Of a stretch of DNA of 64,000 nt, positions 1-8,560 are shown in pieces. The notes beneath the pieces are model-generated. The model saw only the letters and a program-made list of their open reading frames with translations, had not been told where the DNA came from and did not search any database. The stretch comes from Fimenecus sp045532175 (lineage in GTDB: Bacteria > Bacillota > Clostridia > Oscillospirales > Acutalibacteraceae), in assembly GCA_045532175.1 (NCBI GenBank), contig JAZSFK010000054.1:1-64000 (forward strand), in the 5' to 3' direction. The number at the start of each line of letters is the position of its first letter. Position 1 is the first letter of the stretch. Position numbers and translations under genes: made by a program.

Positions 1-610
1 CCCGGGCGCAGGAAAAGGTACACAGGCAGAAAAGATATGTGAAAAATTCAATATCCCTGCTGTGTCAACAGGTAATATCATCAGAGAAGCTCTTAAAAAC
101 GGTACAGATATGGGACTTAAAGCTAAGTCCTATATCGATGCCGGAAAATTGGTTCCTGATGAAGTTGTTATAGGTATTATTAAGGAAAGACTTGCTGAGG
201 ATGATTGCCAGAACGGTTTCATTCTTGACGGTTTCCCAAGAACAATACCACAGGCAGAGGCTCTTGATAATATGGGTATCGTTATCGACAAGGTTGTTGA
301 TATCGAGGTTCCTGATGAAAAGATTACAGCTCGTCTTTCAGGCAGAAGAGTTTGTCTTAAATGCGGTGCTACTTATCATCTCGAATATAAGAAACCATCA
401 AAAGACGGCATCTGCGATGTATGTGGCGATGAACTTGTTCAGCGTAAGGACGACAGTCCTGAAACTGTTCTTGACAGACTTAATGTTTATCACGAACAGA
501 CAGAGCCACTTAAGGACTACTATTCAAAGACAGGTAAGCTTGTAATAGTAGAAGGACAGGAAGAGGTTGCAGATACAACAGCTCTTGTCTTTAAAGTGTT
601 GGAGGATTAA
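1..610 (+). CDS. adk: Adenylate kinase, 5'-truncated by window edge
   Basis: Interconverts AMP + ATP and two ADP in the cytosol. The frame is open from base 2 and enters in the P-loop (PGAGKGTQ), so only the first few codons are missing. The NMP-binding part follows, with FPRT in LDGFPRTIPQAEA, and then the LID with a four-cysteine zinc site (CLKCGATYH and CDVCGDE), typical of Gram-positive Adk. The end is DRLNVYHEQTEPL. It sits directly before map inside the ribosomal protein operon, the usual place in Firmicutes. Its stop codon is one base from the map start. Confidence 0.97.
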   Translation, partial: PGAGKGTQAEKICEKFNIPAVSTGNIIREALKNGTDMGLKAKSYIDAGKLVPDEVVIGIIKERLAEDDCQNGFILDGFPRTIPQAEALDNMGIVIDKVVDIEVPDEKITARLSGRRVCLKCGATYHLEYKKPSKDGICDVCGDELVQRKDDSPETVLDRLNVYHEQTEPLKDYYSKTGKLVIVEGQEEVADTTALVFKVLED

Positions 611-611
611 C

Positions 612-1361
612 ATGATAGTGCTTAGAACTGCTAAGGAAATTGAGATGATGCGTAAGGCTTGTCAGATTTCCGCAGAAGCATTACAGTTGGCGGGTGAGGC
701 GGTCAAGCCGGGTGTAACAACATACGAAATTGACCAAATCGCATACCGTTATATTAAGAAGCAAGGTGCAGAGCCAAACTTTTTAAACTATAACGGATTT
801 CCGGCAACAGCATGTATTTCCATAAACGACGAGGTCATCCACGGCATTCCTTCAAAGAAGAGAGTGCTGATGGAAGGCGATATTGTCAGTATCGATTTAG
901 GTGCGAAGGTTAATGGTTATAATGGCGATAATGCTGCCACATTTGCTTGCGGAAGGGTTTCTGACGAAGCAAAGCGGCTGTGCGACACAACTCGTGAAAG
1001 CCTGTATTTAGGCATTGAACAAGCTGTCGCAGGCAACAGAATCGGTGATATAGCCTTTGCGATTCAATCCTATTGTGAGGAAAGAGGTTTTTCAGTTGTC
1101 CGTGAATACACGGGACATGGTATAGGAACACATCTTCACGAAGACCCGTCAGTTCCAAATTACGGAACAGCGGGAAGAGGTCAAAGACTTCTCCCCGGAA
1201 TGACACTTGCAATTGAGCCTATGATAAATATGGGTTCAAAGGCAATAAAATGTTTGCCTGACGGTTGGACCGTCAAAACGCTTGACGGCAAACTGTCCGC
1301 TCACTTTGAACACACAATCGCTATTACAAAAGGCGAACCAATCATTTTGACAAAACTTTAA
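612..1361 (+). CDS. map: Methionine aminopeptidase type I
   Basis: Removes the initiator methionine from nascent proteins. 249 residues, the length of a short type I enzyme without the N-terminal zinc extension. Metal ligands are recognisable in SIDLGAKVNGYNGDNA (two Asp), GHGIGTHLHEDP (His), AIEPMIN (Glu) and HFEHTIAIT (Glu). I chose ATG 612 rather than the upstream in-frame ATG at 567 because GGAGG lies at 601-605 and the protein then begins MIVLRTAKEIE as the family does. Cotranscribed with adk and infA. Confidence 0.97.
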   Translation: MIVLRTAKEIEMMRKACQISAEALQLAGEAVKPGVTTYEIDQIAYRYIKKQGAEPNFLNYNGFPATACISINDEVIHGIPSKKRVLMEGDIVSIDLGAKVNGYNGDNAATFACGRVSDEAKRLCDTTRESLYLGIEQAVAGNRIGDIAFAIQSYCEERGFSVVREYTGHGIGTHLHEDPSVPNYGTAGRGQRLLPGMTLAIEPMINMGSKAIKCLPDGWTVKTLDGKLSAHFEHTIAITKGEPIILTKL

Positions 1362-1374
1362 TGAGGTGTAACTT

Positions 1375-1611
1375 ATGGAGTTTCGTAAAGGTGAGTTAGT
1401 CATTTGTACGGCAGGTCGAGAAAAAGACCGTATTATGTGTGTTACAGAAGCTGATGGGAAATATGTATATGTTTGTGATGGTAAGGAAAGACTTTTGCAC
1501 AATCCCAAAAGGAAAAATCCGAAACATCTTATAAAAACAGACAGAAAGCTTCCCGACAGTATGTTCTTAACGGACAGAGCATTGAGAAAAGCATTATCGA
1601 AAGAGGTTTAA
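1375..1611 (+). CDS. KOW-domain, L14e-like RNA-binding protein
   Basis: A 78-residue basic protein. The start, MEFRKGELVICTAGREKDR, matches the KOW fold of the eukaryote-type L14e-like proteins found between map and infA in many Clostridia. The C-terminal half is a lysine/arginine-rich tail (NPKRKNPKHL). Position in the operon and charge suggest ribosome or rRNA binding. The precise role is not established. GAGGTG precedes the start and infA follows after 4 bases. Confidence 0.85.
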   Translation: MEFRKGELVICTAGREKDRIMCVTEADGKYVYVCDGKERLLHNPKRKNPKHLIKTDRKLPDSMFLTDRALRKALSKEV

Positions 1612-1615
1612 ACTT

Positions 1616-1834
1616 ATGGCAAAACAAGATATGATTGAAGTTGAAGGTACAGTCGTTGAAGCTCTTCCTAATACATTCTTTATTGTAGAGCTTGAAAACG
1701 GTCACAAGGTACACGCTCGAATTTCGGGTAAACTTCGTATGAACTACATCAGAATTCTTCCAGGAGATAAGGTTACAGTTGAACTTTCACCTTATGACCT
1801 TAACAACGGCAGAATTACATGGCGTTCAAAGTAA
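1616..1834 (+). CDS. infA: Translation initiation factor IF-1
   Basis: 72 residues, the standard length. The single OB (S1-like) fold binds the 30S A site during initiation. The sequence is canonical: MAKQDMIEVEGTVVEALPN, then a conserved GHKVHARISGKLRMNYIRI core and a GRITWRSK end. The RBS is AGAGG at the end of the preceding gene. Confidence 0.98.
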   Translation: MAKQDMIEVEGTVVEALPNTFFIVELENGHKVHARISGKLRMNYIRILPGDKVTVELSPYDLNNGRITWRSK

Positions 1835-1871
1835 GAAAAAATTGACAGCATTTTATGAGGAGGTAAATTAA

Positions 1872-1985
1872 ATGAAAGTTAGACCTTCTGTCAAGAAAAT
1901 TTGCGAAAAGTGCAAAGTAATTAAGCGCAAGGGTAAAGTAATGGTTATCTGTGAAAACCCTAAGCACAAGCAGCGTCAGGGCTAA
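1872..1985 (+). CDS. rpmJ: 50S ribosomal protein L36
   Basis: 37 codons: MKVRPSVKKICEKCKVIKR and on to NPKHKQRQG. The zinc-binding set is present (CEKC, a later Cys, then His), so this is the C+ (zinc) paralogue. A perfect GAGGAGG precedes the ATG. It lies between infA and rpsM as in other Firmicutes. Confidence 0.97.
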   Translation: MKVRPSVKKICEKCKVIKRKGKVMVICENPKHKQRQG

Positions 1986-2132
1986 GATGAATCGCAATGA
2001 GCTGCAACTGCAGAGCAGCTTGAATTTATCTTAGAACTTTCGCTCAATCGTTTCTAAAGTACTAAGGAACGATGAATTTGTAAAAAAACGGCTTATAAAA
2101 GCCACATTTTGAAAATGGAGGTGCAACTGTAA
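1986..2132 (+). promoter_or_regulatory. Structured leader between rpmJ and rpsM
   Basis: 147 bases without an ORF inside an otherwise tightly packed operon. An AGCTGC/GCAGCT stem (2000-2005 with 2015-2020) and a GGCT/AGCC hairpin just before the rpsM RBS are visible. In Bacillus the S4 protein represses the alpha operon at a comparable place. Equivalent control here is inference. Confidence 0.4.
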
Positions 2133-2501
2133 ATGGCTCGTATTTCAGGTGTTGACTTACCAAGAGAAAAGAGAATCGAAATCGGTCTCACATATATCTA
2201 TGGTATAGGCAGAAAAACAGCCAGCGACATTGTTGCTGCAACAGGTATCAATCCGGACACACGTGTTAAGGATTTAACCGAAGAAGACGTTTCAAAACTT
2301 CGTGAGTACATCGAACACAACGTAACAGTTGAAGGTGACCTCAGAAGAGAAACAGCATTTGATATTAAAAGACTTGTTGAAATTGGTTGCTACAGAGGCG
2401 TTCGTCACCGCAAGAATCTCCCGGTAAGAGGTCAGCGTTCAAAGACAAATGCTCGTACACGTAAGGGACCAAAGAAGACAATCGCTAACAAGAAGAAGTA
2501 A
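2133..2501 (+). CDS. rpsM: 30S ribosomal protein S13
   Basis: 122 residues. It has the family start MARISGVDLPREKRIEIGLT, a helix-two-turn-helix core, and the basic C-terminal extension (RGQRSKTNARTRKGPKKT) that reaches the P-site tRNA. It sits in the head of the 30S subunit. First gene of the alpha-type segment (S13-S11-S4-alpha-L17), with GGAGGTG upstream. Confidence 0.98.
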   Translation: MARISGVDLPREKRIEIGLTYIYGIGRKTASDIVAATGINPDTRVKDLTEEDVSKLREYIEHNVTVEGDLRRETAFDIKRLVEIGCYRGVRHRKNLPVRGQRSKTNARTRKGPKKTIANKKK

Positions 2502-2518
2502 GAAGGAGGGACTAAATA

Positions 2519-2920
2519 ATGGCAAAGCAAGTTAAAAAAGGCGCTGTAACACGCAGACGTCGTGAAAAGAAAAACATTGAAAAAGGCGCAGTTCATATTC
2601 AGTCCACCTTCAATAATACAATCGTTACAATTACTGACACACAGGGTAACGCTGTATCATGGGCAAGCGCTGGTGAAATGGGCTTCAGAGGCTCAAGAAA
2701 ATCAACACCATTCGCTGCACAGACAGCTGCTGAAACAGCAGCTAAGGTTGCGATTGACCACGGTATGAAAACCGTAGAAGTATACGTTAAGGGTCCGGGT
2801 TCAGGACGTGAAGCTGCAATCCGTGCATTGCAGACAGTAGGCCTTGAAGTTACAATGATTAAAGACGTAACTCCAATCCCTCACAACGGCTGCCGCCCAC
2901 CTAAGAGAAGACGTGTATAA
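2519..2920 (+). CDS. rpsK: 30S ribosomal protein S11
   Basis: 133 residues. Platform protein of the 30S subunit. Typical motifs: HIQSTFNNTIVTITDTQGN, GPGSGREAAIRALQ and the terminal PHNGCRPPKRRRV. AGGAGG precedes the start, 17 bases after rpsM. Confidence 0.98.
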   Translation: MAKQVKKGAVTRRRREKKNIEKGAVHIQSTFNNTIVTITDTQGNAVSWASAGEMGFRGSRKSTPFAAQTAAETAAKVAIDHGMKTVEVYVKGPGSGREAAIRALQTVGLEVTMIKDVTPIPHNGCRPPKRRRV

Positions 2921-2943
2921 CAGAAATTTGGAGGTAACAGATT

Positions 2944-3570
2944 ATGGCAAGATATACCGGTGCGGTTTGTAAGCTCTGCCGTCGTGAAGGAAAGAAACTT
3001 TTCCTCAAAGGCGACCGTTGCTATACTGGTAAATGTGCTCTTGAGAGACGTTCATACGCTCCTGGACAGCACGGCCAGAACCGCAAAAAAGTTTCTGAAT
3101 ATGGTATGCAGCTTCGTGCAAAGCAGACAGCTAAGCGCTACTACGGTATTCAGGAAGGACAGTTCTATAAATATTTCTTGATGGCTGAAAAGCGTCAGGG
3201 TATTGTCGGTGAAAACCTTTTGAAGATTTGTGAAAGCCGTCTTGATAACGTTGTTTATCTTCTCGGATGGGCTTCATCCCGTGCAGAAGCAAGACAGCTC
3301 ACAATTCACGCTCACTTCCGTGTAAACGGTAAGAAGGTTGACGTTCCATCATACCTTCTTAAAGCAGGCGATGTAGTATCAATTAAGGACAACAGCAAGG
3401 ATAGCGTTAAGATTAAGGAAGTTCTTGAAGCTAACGCATCTCGTCCGGTTCCTGCATGGCTTGATAAGAATGCAGAAGAGCTTTCAGCTAAGGTTGTTAA
3501 GCTTCCGGAAAGAGAAGAAATTGCTGTTCCGGTTGAAGAGCATCTTATCGTCGAGCTTTATTCTAAATAA
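2944..3570 (+). CDS. rpsD: 30S ribosomal protein S4
   Basis: 208 residues. Primary 16S rRNA binder and early assembly protein. It has an N-terminal zinc-type cluster (CKLCRREGKKLFLKGDRC), the RRSYAPGQHGQ segment and a central S4 RNA-binding domain (SRLDNVVYLLGWASSRAEARQ). The four-cysteine form is the common one in Clostridia. Possible translational repressor of the operon by analogy with Bacillus. Confidence 0.98.
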   Translation: MARYTGAVCKLCRREGKKLFLKGDRCYTGKCALERRSYAPGQHGQNRKKVSEYGMQLRAKQTAKRYYGIQEGQFYKYFLMAEKRQGIVGENLLKICESRLDNVVYLLGWASSRAEARQLTIHAHFRVNGKKVDVPSYLLKAGDVVSIKDNSKDSVKIKEVLEANASRPVPAWLDKNAEELSAKVVKLPEREEIAVPVEEHLIVELYSK

Positions 3571-3635
3571 TAGGCTTGAAACAATAATAACAATAGCGGA
3601 AAATATTTTTCTGTACTCAGTTAGGAGGGTTTTGA

Positions 3636-4586
3636 ATGATAGGAATTGAGAAGCCCAGCATTGAAGCACTTGATTTAACAGCAGACGGAACTTATGGCAA
3701 ATTCGTTGTTGAACCACTTGAACGTGGTTACGGTACAACACTTGGCAACAGCCTTCGTCGTGTACTTTTGTCATCACTTCCGGGATATGCTATTACTTCG
3801 GTAAAAATTGACGGTGTTCTTCATGAATTCTCAACCATTGACGGTGTGAAAGAGGATGTAACAGAAATCGTATTGAATTTGAAGGGAGTAATCCTTAAAA
3901 TTCACGGCGACGGACCTGAAACAATTTATATCGATGCAAGTGGCAAGTGTGTGGTTACTGCAGGTGATATTAAGGCTGATGCTAATGTTGAAATCCTTAA
4001 TCCTGACCACGTTATCGCAAACCTCGAAGATGGCGGAGTTCTTAAAATGGAACTTACATGCGATAAGGGCAGAGGTTATGTTTCAGCAGAAAGAAACAAG
4101 CAACTTATGCAGCCAGTTATCGGCGTAATCGCAATAGATTCAATTTATACACCCGTATTAAAGGTAAATTATACGGTTGAAAATACCCGTGTTGGTCAGA
4201 TTACTGACTACGACAAGCTTTCACTTGAAGCTTGGACAGACGGTACAATTTCAGCGCAAGAGGCCGTTTCTCTCGGCGCAAAAATCCTTACAGACCATCT
4301 CGACCTCTTTGTTGACCTTTCAGACGAGGCAAGAGAGACAGAGACAATGATTGTTAAGAACGACGATTCAAGAGGTAAGATTCTTGAAATGACAATTGAA
4401 GAACTTGACCTTTCAGTTCGTTCCTTCAACTGCCTCAAGCGTGCAGGTATCAATACAGTTGAAGATTTAACAAACAGAACAGAGGAAGATATGATGAGAG
4501 TAAGAAACCTTGGTAGAAAATCTCTTGAAGAGGTTATCGCAAAGCTCGAATCATTGGGACTTTCATTAAGTAAGGAAGACGAATAA
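3636..4586 (+). CDS. rpoA: RNA polymerase alpha subunit
   Basis: 316 residues. The N-terminal domain dimerises and nucleates core assembly (YGKFVVEPLERGYGTTLGNS, LRRVLLSSLPG). After a flexible acidic linker the C-terminal domain carries the HhH promoter-contact motif (RSFNCLKRAGINTVEDL, LGRKSLEEV). GGAGGG lies 7 bases before the ATG. Followed by rplQ after 17 bases. Confidence 0.98.
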   Translation: MIGIEKPSIEALDLTADGTYGKFVVEPLERGYGTTLGNSLRRVLLSSLPGYAITSVKIDGVLHEFSTIDGVKEDVTEIVLNLKGVILKIHGDGPETIYIDASGKCVVTAGDIKADANVEILNPDHVIANLEDGGVLKMELTCDKGRGYVSAERNKQLMQPVIGVIAIDSIYTPVLKVNYTVENTRVGQITDYDKLSLEAWTDGTISAQEAVSLGAKILTDHLDLFVDLSDEARETETMIVKNDDSRGKILEMTIEELDLSVRSFNCLKRAGINTVEDLTNRTEEDMMRVRNLGRKSLEEVIAKLESLGLSLSKEDE

Positions 4587-4603
4587 TAAAGGAGTGATTT
4601 TGA

Positions 4604-4951
4604 ATGCCAGGAACAAGAAAACTCGGCAGAACAAGCGATCACCGCAAGGCTATGCTCAGAGGTATGGTAACATATCTTATCGAGAACGGTCAGATTGAAA
4701 CAACTGTAACAAGAGCCAAAGAAGTAAAGGCTATGGCTGAAAAAATGATTACAATCGCTAAATCAAGCGACCTTCACTCAAAGCGTCAGGTTTACTCTTA
4801 CATCACAAAAGAGTCTGTAGCTAAGAAGTTGATGGAAGAAGTAGCACCAAAGTATGCTGACAAAAACGGTGGCTACACACGTGTTATCAAGACCGGCCCA
4901 AGAAGAGGCGATGCTGCTGAAATGTGCATCATCGAACTCATCGCTGACTAA
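4604..4951 (+). CDS. rplQ: 50S ribosomal protein L17
   Basis: 115 residues starting MPGTRKLGRTSDHRKAMLRG, the signature of L17, and ending GPRRGDAAEMCIIELI. It lines the peptide exit tunnel region. Last gene of the operon; a strong terminator follows 30 bases later. Confidence 0.98.
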   Translation: MPGTRKLGRTSDHRKAMLRGMVTYLIENGQIETTVTRAKEVKAMAEKMITIAKSSDLHSKRQVYSYITKESVAKKLMEEVAPKYADKNGGYTRVIKTGPRRGDAAEMCIIELIAD

Positions 4952-4980
4952 TGCGGTAAGGCTTTAAAACCATAAAATTA

Positions 4981-5010
4981 ACACCTTGGAGAAATCCAAG
5001 GTGTTTTTTT
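4981..5010 (+). terminator. Rho-independent terminator of the ribosomal operon
   Basis: A perfect 10-bp stem (ACACCTTGGA with TCCAAGGTGT), GAAA loop, then seven T. Confidence 0.95.
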
Positions 5011-5089
5011 ATGTTAGTTGCTTCATTCTACTGTCGGTAGGATGACATAATTTTAGTTTTGTGATATATTATTGATGGGAGGTGGATTT

Positions 5090-5788
5090 ATGGATAATAA
5101 GAAAATCGGTAATTTTATAGCCGAAAAGCGAAAGCAATTAGGGTATAGTCAAAAGGAATTGTCTGAGAAACTGAACGTTACAGATAAGGCGGTATCTAAA
5201 TGGGAAACAGGTAGAAGTATGCCAGATGTATCACTATTAATTCCTATTGCAAATTTGTTTGGAGTTTCAGTGACAGAATTACTTAATGGTGAAGAAATTT
5301 CACAAGAAAACATGAATGCAGCAACAGATGAATTACTGGTAAAATCTCTTGAATATATCCCATTACGGGACCCATATCTTTTTTTGATAGGGTGGTATGT
5401 ATTTTCTTGTGTGTACTATTTATTTGGGAGATTTCTTACTATTTGCGGTATGTATAAATACAATATTAGCTTTCCAGAAAACAGTTTTGTTGAATTTTTA
5501 GAAAAAGTATATTATCCAGAGGCAAATGGAATAGGATTTATACTTGCTATGATTGCATTGGGAATAATGACTATAATAACAATAGCATTCTATGGGAAAT
5601 ATATAACAAAACCAACCTTGGTATTTGCGTCCACGATGCTTATGCCTCCGCTAATTTATGTGTCACTTATCCAAATGTTTGACCATTTAGAATGGGTCAT
5701 ATTAACCTCATATGCAATTTGTATTCTCCATTTTGTTCTAACTACAATCTTTTTTATTAAAGACATAGAAAAATTTGATGATGTATAA
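5090..5788 (+). CDS. XRE-family regulator with membrane-spanning C-terminus
   Basis: 232 residues. The first about 70 form an HTH_3 DNA-binding domain (IGNFIAEKRKQLGYSQKELS and VSKWETGRSMPD). The rest is hydrophobic with about four transmembrane segments, so the DNA-binding domain faces the cytosol on a membrane anchor. I start at ATG 5090 because GGGAGGTGG lies just before it; an in-frame ATG at 5072 has no RBS. Monocistronic, between two terminators. The signal sensed is unknown. Confidence 0.85.
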   Translation: MDNKKIGNFIAEKRKQLGYSQKELSEKLNVTDKAVSKWETGRSMPDVSLLIPIANLFGVSVTELLNGEEISQENMNAATDELLVKSLEYIPLRDPYLFLIGWYVFSCVYYLFGRFLTICGMYKYNISFPENSFVEFLEKVYYPEANGIGFILAMIALGIMTIITIAFYGKYITKPTLVFASTMLMPPLIYVSLIQMFDHLEWVILTSYAICILHFVLTTIFFIKDIEKFDDV

Positions 5789-5792
5789 AAAA

Positions 5793-5820
5793 AGGATGGT
5801 TCAAAACCATCCTTTTTTTC
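5793..5820. terminator. Bidirectional terminator between convergent genes
   Basis: Stem AGGATGGT/ACCATCCT with an A-run on the left and seven T on the right. It serves the XRE gene and the convergent phosphodiesterase gene. Confidence 0.9.
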
Positions 5821-5823
5821 TGT

Positions 5824-6285
5824 TTATCGCAATTTAATCCCAATACAAATAAATCCATTGTCAATGATGTCAATAACTCCATATTCATCCTGCATCAATG
5901 CACCGGGACAGAAGAATTTTACTCCGTCAACAGTATCCTCCTGTTGCCTGTGATTATGTCCGTAAAGAACCAACTGACAATTATTTCGTTTTGATATGGA
6001 AATAAGTCGCATAAGTGAACTTTTAACATACTCATAATGTCCGTGTGTTATGTAAATTTTAAGTCCGCCCTCGTTGATGAATTGATTTTTAGGGTACTTA
6101 CAATGGAAATCGTTATTACCTTGAACCTCATATATGCGTTTTCCCTCAAGAAATGGCTTGGCACGTTCAAAATCAATATGTCCGTCGCCTAAAAATACAA
6201 CAGCCTCTGCGGTAGGTTGTGCCTCAATTGCTTTTTTCATAGAAAAGAAATCACCATGGGAATCTGATAAGACAAGTATTCTCAA
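5824..6285 (-). CDS. MJ0936/YfcE-type metallophosphoesterase
   Basis: 153 residues of the calcineurin-like fold. Metal-binding motifs in order: LSDSHGD near the start, FLGDGHID, QGNND, ITHGHYEY and LYGHNHRQ. The family hydrolyses phosphodiesters such as cyclic nucleotides with Mn or Ni. I place the start at a TTG (6285) because AAGGAGTG stands 6-7 bases before it and the protein then begins MRILVLSDSHGD; the longer ATG start adds unrelated residues. Divergent from the three small genes that follow. Confidence 0.9.
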   Translation of the reverse strand: MRILVLSDSHGDFFSMKKAIEAQPTAEAVVFLGDGHIDFERAKPFLEGKRIYEVQGNNDFHCKYPKNQFINEGGLKIYITHGHYEYVKSSLMRLISISKRNNCQLVLYGHNHRQQEDTVDGVKFFCPGALMQDEYGVIDIIDNGFICIGIKLR

Positions 6286-6343
6286 GCATATCACTCCTTC
6301 GTTAAGCATAGTATTATTATATATGATTATGGTGGTGTTTTCA

Positions 6344-6556
6344 ATGAATAACAATAATTTTGATGAAATAATTAACTCTGTAAAATCAAATAACAACAAA
6401 CAGGAGACGGAGGATTTTCTTAAAAAGAAATTAAATCCGTCACAGACCAAAAAATTGCAAGAGGTAATGAGTGACAGAGGGGCTTTGGAGCAACTTTTGT
6501 CAACTCCTCAGGCAAAGGCATTATTAAAGAAATTTATGGAGGACAAAGATGCTTGA
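6344..6556 (+). CDS. Small hypothetical protein, first of a three-gene run
   Basis: 70 residues, asparagine- and lysine-rich, mostly helical. The C-terminal half (LNPSQTKKLQEVMSDRGAL, STPQAKALLKKFM) resembles short repeats seen in small Firmicutes proteins of unknown function. ATG 6344 has GGTGGTG before it. It overlaps the next gene by 8 bases, so translation is probably coupled. Not recognised further. Confidence 0.7.
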   Translation: MNNNNFDEIINSVKSNNNKQETEDFLKKKLNPSQTKKLQEVMSDRGALEQLLSTPQAKALLKKFMEDKDA

Positions 6557-6863
6557 TATTGAAAATTTACTGTCGTCAATAAGTGATGAAGATATGGCAA
6601 GGATTAAAGACCTTGCAAACAGCCTTTCAGGAAATGAAGAGAAAAAACAACCGGAAAAAGAACAAAACAACTTTCCTATTGATTTGAATACAATGAACAA
6701 AATAATGTCCGTTATGGGAAAAATGGGCAAGGAGGACTATCGAACACGGCTTATTACAGACCTTAAGCCCATGCTCAGCGATGAGCGACAGAAAAAAGCA
6801 GATGAAGCCGTAAAATTTCTGCAATTGATGGAAATTTTACCGCTACTTAAGGGGATGTTCTAA
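6549..6863 (+). CDS. Small hypothetical protein, second of the run
   Basis: 104 residues: a helical N-terminus (ENLLSSISDEDMARIKDLA), a charged linker, then SVMGKMGKEDYRTRLITDL, KPMLSDERQKKADEAVKFL and a hydrophobic end LLPLLKGMF-like (EILPLLKGMF). From memory this tail pattern recurs in clostridial genomes, usually unannotated and in pairs with the next gene. No membrane segment. Its stop overlaps the next start (TAATG). Confidence 0.75.
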   Translation: MLDIENLLSSISDEDMARIKDLANSLSGNEEKKQPEKEQNNFPIDLNTMNKIMSVMGKMGKEDYRTRLITDLKPMLSDERQKKADEAVKFLQLMEILPLLKGMF

Positions 6864-7279
6864 TGAGCAATTATTCATATTCAGAAATTCAGGATATGCA
6901 AAGAAAGGCTATGGAAAGAGTGCGTGAAATGAAGCGAAATTCCGATATTGTTACTCAGTCTGCACAAAGGGATTTTGATGCTACAGACAGAAACTATTCC
7001 GCAACAAAAGAAGTTAAGCCCAAAATAACGAATATGCCACCTAATTTCCCAAAGGAAACCGCATACCCCTCATTTAAGACGGTTTTTGAAAATGAAAGGG
7101 AAAAGATATTGCCGGAGACAAAACAGACTAAACAGGTGTTTAAAAGCGAAAAAGAAAACACTCTTGAAGGCCTGTTTAAGGAACCCGACAGAGCATTGTT
7201 GTTAGGTCTTATTATGTTGTTGAAAAGTGAAAAAGCCGATGAAGGACTTATTTTGGCATTGACATATATTTTGTCATAA
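6863..7279 (+). CDS. Small hypothetical protein, third of the run
   Basis: 138 residues. A charged helical N-terminus (YSEIQDMQRKAMERVREMK), a low-complexity middle and a conserved-looking hydrophobic end (RALLLGLIMLLKSEKADEGL, then ALTYILS). The end could be an amphipathic or membrane-contacting helix. Translationally coupled to the gene before it by a one-base overlap. Function unknown. Confidence 0.75.
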   Translation: MSNYSYSEIQDMQRKAMERVREMKRNSDIVTQSAQRDFDATDRNYSATKEVKPKITNMPPNFPKETAYPSFKTVFENEREKILPETKQTKQVFKSEKENTLEGLFKEPDRALLLGLIMLLKSEKADEGLILALTYILS

Positions 7280-7341
7280 TAAAAGAAAACCGGCATATAA
7301 AAGCAGAAAGAATTATTATAGAATTATGTTGATAAACAAAT

Positions 7342-7378
7342 CAAGGCGAGGTAGTGAATACCTCGCCTTGATTATTTG
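7342..7378. terminator. Terminator-like hairpin between convergent genes
   Basis: Perfect 12-bp stem (CAAGGCGAGGTA with TACCTCGCCTTG) with a 5-base loop, lying between two convergent genes. The T-tract (ATTATTT) is poor. Confidence 0.7.
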
Positions 7379-7390
7379 CTTTATAAATTC

Positions 7391-8419
7391 TTATTTAATT
7401 GTTGGGTTATCCGGAATTGGCTGAACACCAAATTCTTTCTTGAGTGCGTTATACTCTTTCAATGTGATTGTTACAACCGAACCGTGGCGTGGCTTTAAGT
7501 GGTCCATAGCGGTAATGTCTCGATTAACTCGTTTAAAGTTTTCGAAGTCGTCAGTCTGTTGTGTGTAGAAGTGACCTGTACCGTATTCGTCCATAATCAT
7601 TACCCACTCATCAGTTCCGTTGATATTGTACATCGTACTTCCCTCAACACCGAAATACCCAAGGGAAACAATTACAGGGTCTTCCGTATCATAAGGTCCT
7701 GTGAGATTTTTAGACCTTACATAAGCAATTTTCTGTGTTTCATCATATTTGAAATAAAGGTAATAATAACCGTTATTCTCGTTATAAACTATGTCGGCAT
7801 CAATACATTGAATACCCTCGTCCCAACGACCGTAAAGCGGTTTCGGTTCGGTTTCAAATGTCTTGAAATCCTTTGTATATGCGTAGTAATGACCTGCAAT
7901 ATCATTATCGGTGGTTGAATGAGCCCAGTAAACCATATACATTTCCATTTCAGGGTCCCATATTGCCTGAGGAGCCCAAGCGCGGTTTGTGTTTGTAAAT
8001 TCACCACCAAGGTCACGGATGTCAATAACAGTTTCGTCAGTCCAGTTAATAAGGTCTTCAGATTTCCAAGTCACAAGAGCATGATTTGATGTCCAACCAA
8101 GATTTGCATCCATGTCCGTTGCAATAATATAGTAGCAACCGTCCTGACCCTTAAGAATATATGGGTCACGGCAACAACCTGTACCAAACTGTTGCTCAAT
8201 AATAGGTTCGTTGTCATTGAGTGCCTGAAAACGATAACCGTCAGAACTTATTGCCATGCTTATTCTTTGCTCTTCAACGGAATTTCCCGTGAAATAAACA
8301 AAAAGATAAGCATCCTTTACTGATAATGCTGGGTAGGCATAATCGTTGAAAAGGAAATTGAAAAGGTTAAATCCCACCATAATAATGGCGGTAATATAAC
8401 GGATAACGGGTGTAAACAT
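7391..8419 (-). CDS. Glycoside hydrolase family 43-like protein
   Basis: 342 residues. A hydrophobic N-terminal segment (residues about 5-27) looks like a signal anchor, so the enzyme is probably displayed outside the cell. The five-blade propeller signatures of GH43 follow: DAYLFVYFTG, CCRDPYIL (base Asp), WAPQAIWDPE, CIDADIVYN (second Asp), FGVEGSTMY (acid Glu) and PRHGSVVTIT. The family releases arabinose, xylose or galactofuranose from plant polysaccharides; which one here cannot be told. AAAGGAG precedes the start. Monocistronic, with a structured leader. Confidence 0.85.
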   Translation of the reverse strand: MFTPVIRYITAIIMVGFNLFNFLFNDYAYPALSVKDAYLFVYFTGNSVEEQRISMAISSDGYRFQALNDNEPIIEQQFGTGCCRDPYILKGQDGCYYIIATDMDANLGWTSNHALVTWKSEDLINWTDETVIDIRDLGGEFTNTNRAWAPQAIWDPEMEMYMVYWAHSTTDNDIAGHYYAYTKDFKTFETEPKPLYGRWDEGIQCIDADIVYNENNGYYYLYFKYDETQKIAYVRSKNLTGPYDTEDPVIVSLGYFGVEGSTMYNINGTDEWVMIMDEYGTGHFYTQQTDDFENFKRVNRDITAMDHLKPRHGSVVTITLKEYNALKKEFGVQPIPDNPTIK

Positions 8420-8472
8420 AGTCTTTTCTCCTTTGTTTTTGTTTAATTAATACTTTTTGCTTATGTTACTAA

Positions 8473-8532
8473 TGCACCAACTCATAGTGTTAATTCTGCT
8501 TTGGTGCACCTGTCAGACACAGCGGATGTCTG
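8473..8532 (-). promoter_or_regulatory. Two hairpins in the GH43 leader
   Basis: Inverted repeat TGCACCAA (8473-8480) / TTGGTGCA (8501-8508), then CAGACA (8514-8519) / TGTCTG (8527-8532). Both lie between the predicted promoter and the RBS. They could be an operator for a sugar-responsive repressor or RNA stems. Confidence 0.5.
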
Positions 8533-8560
8533 TAATAAATATATTTTTATATTAAAAATA

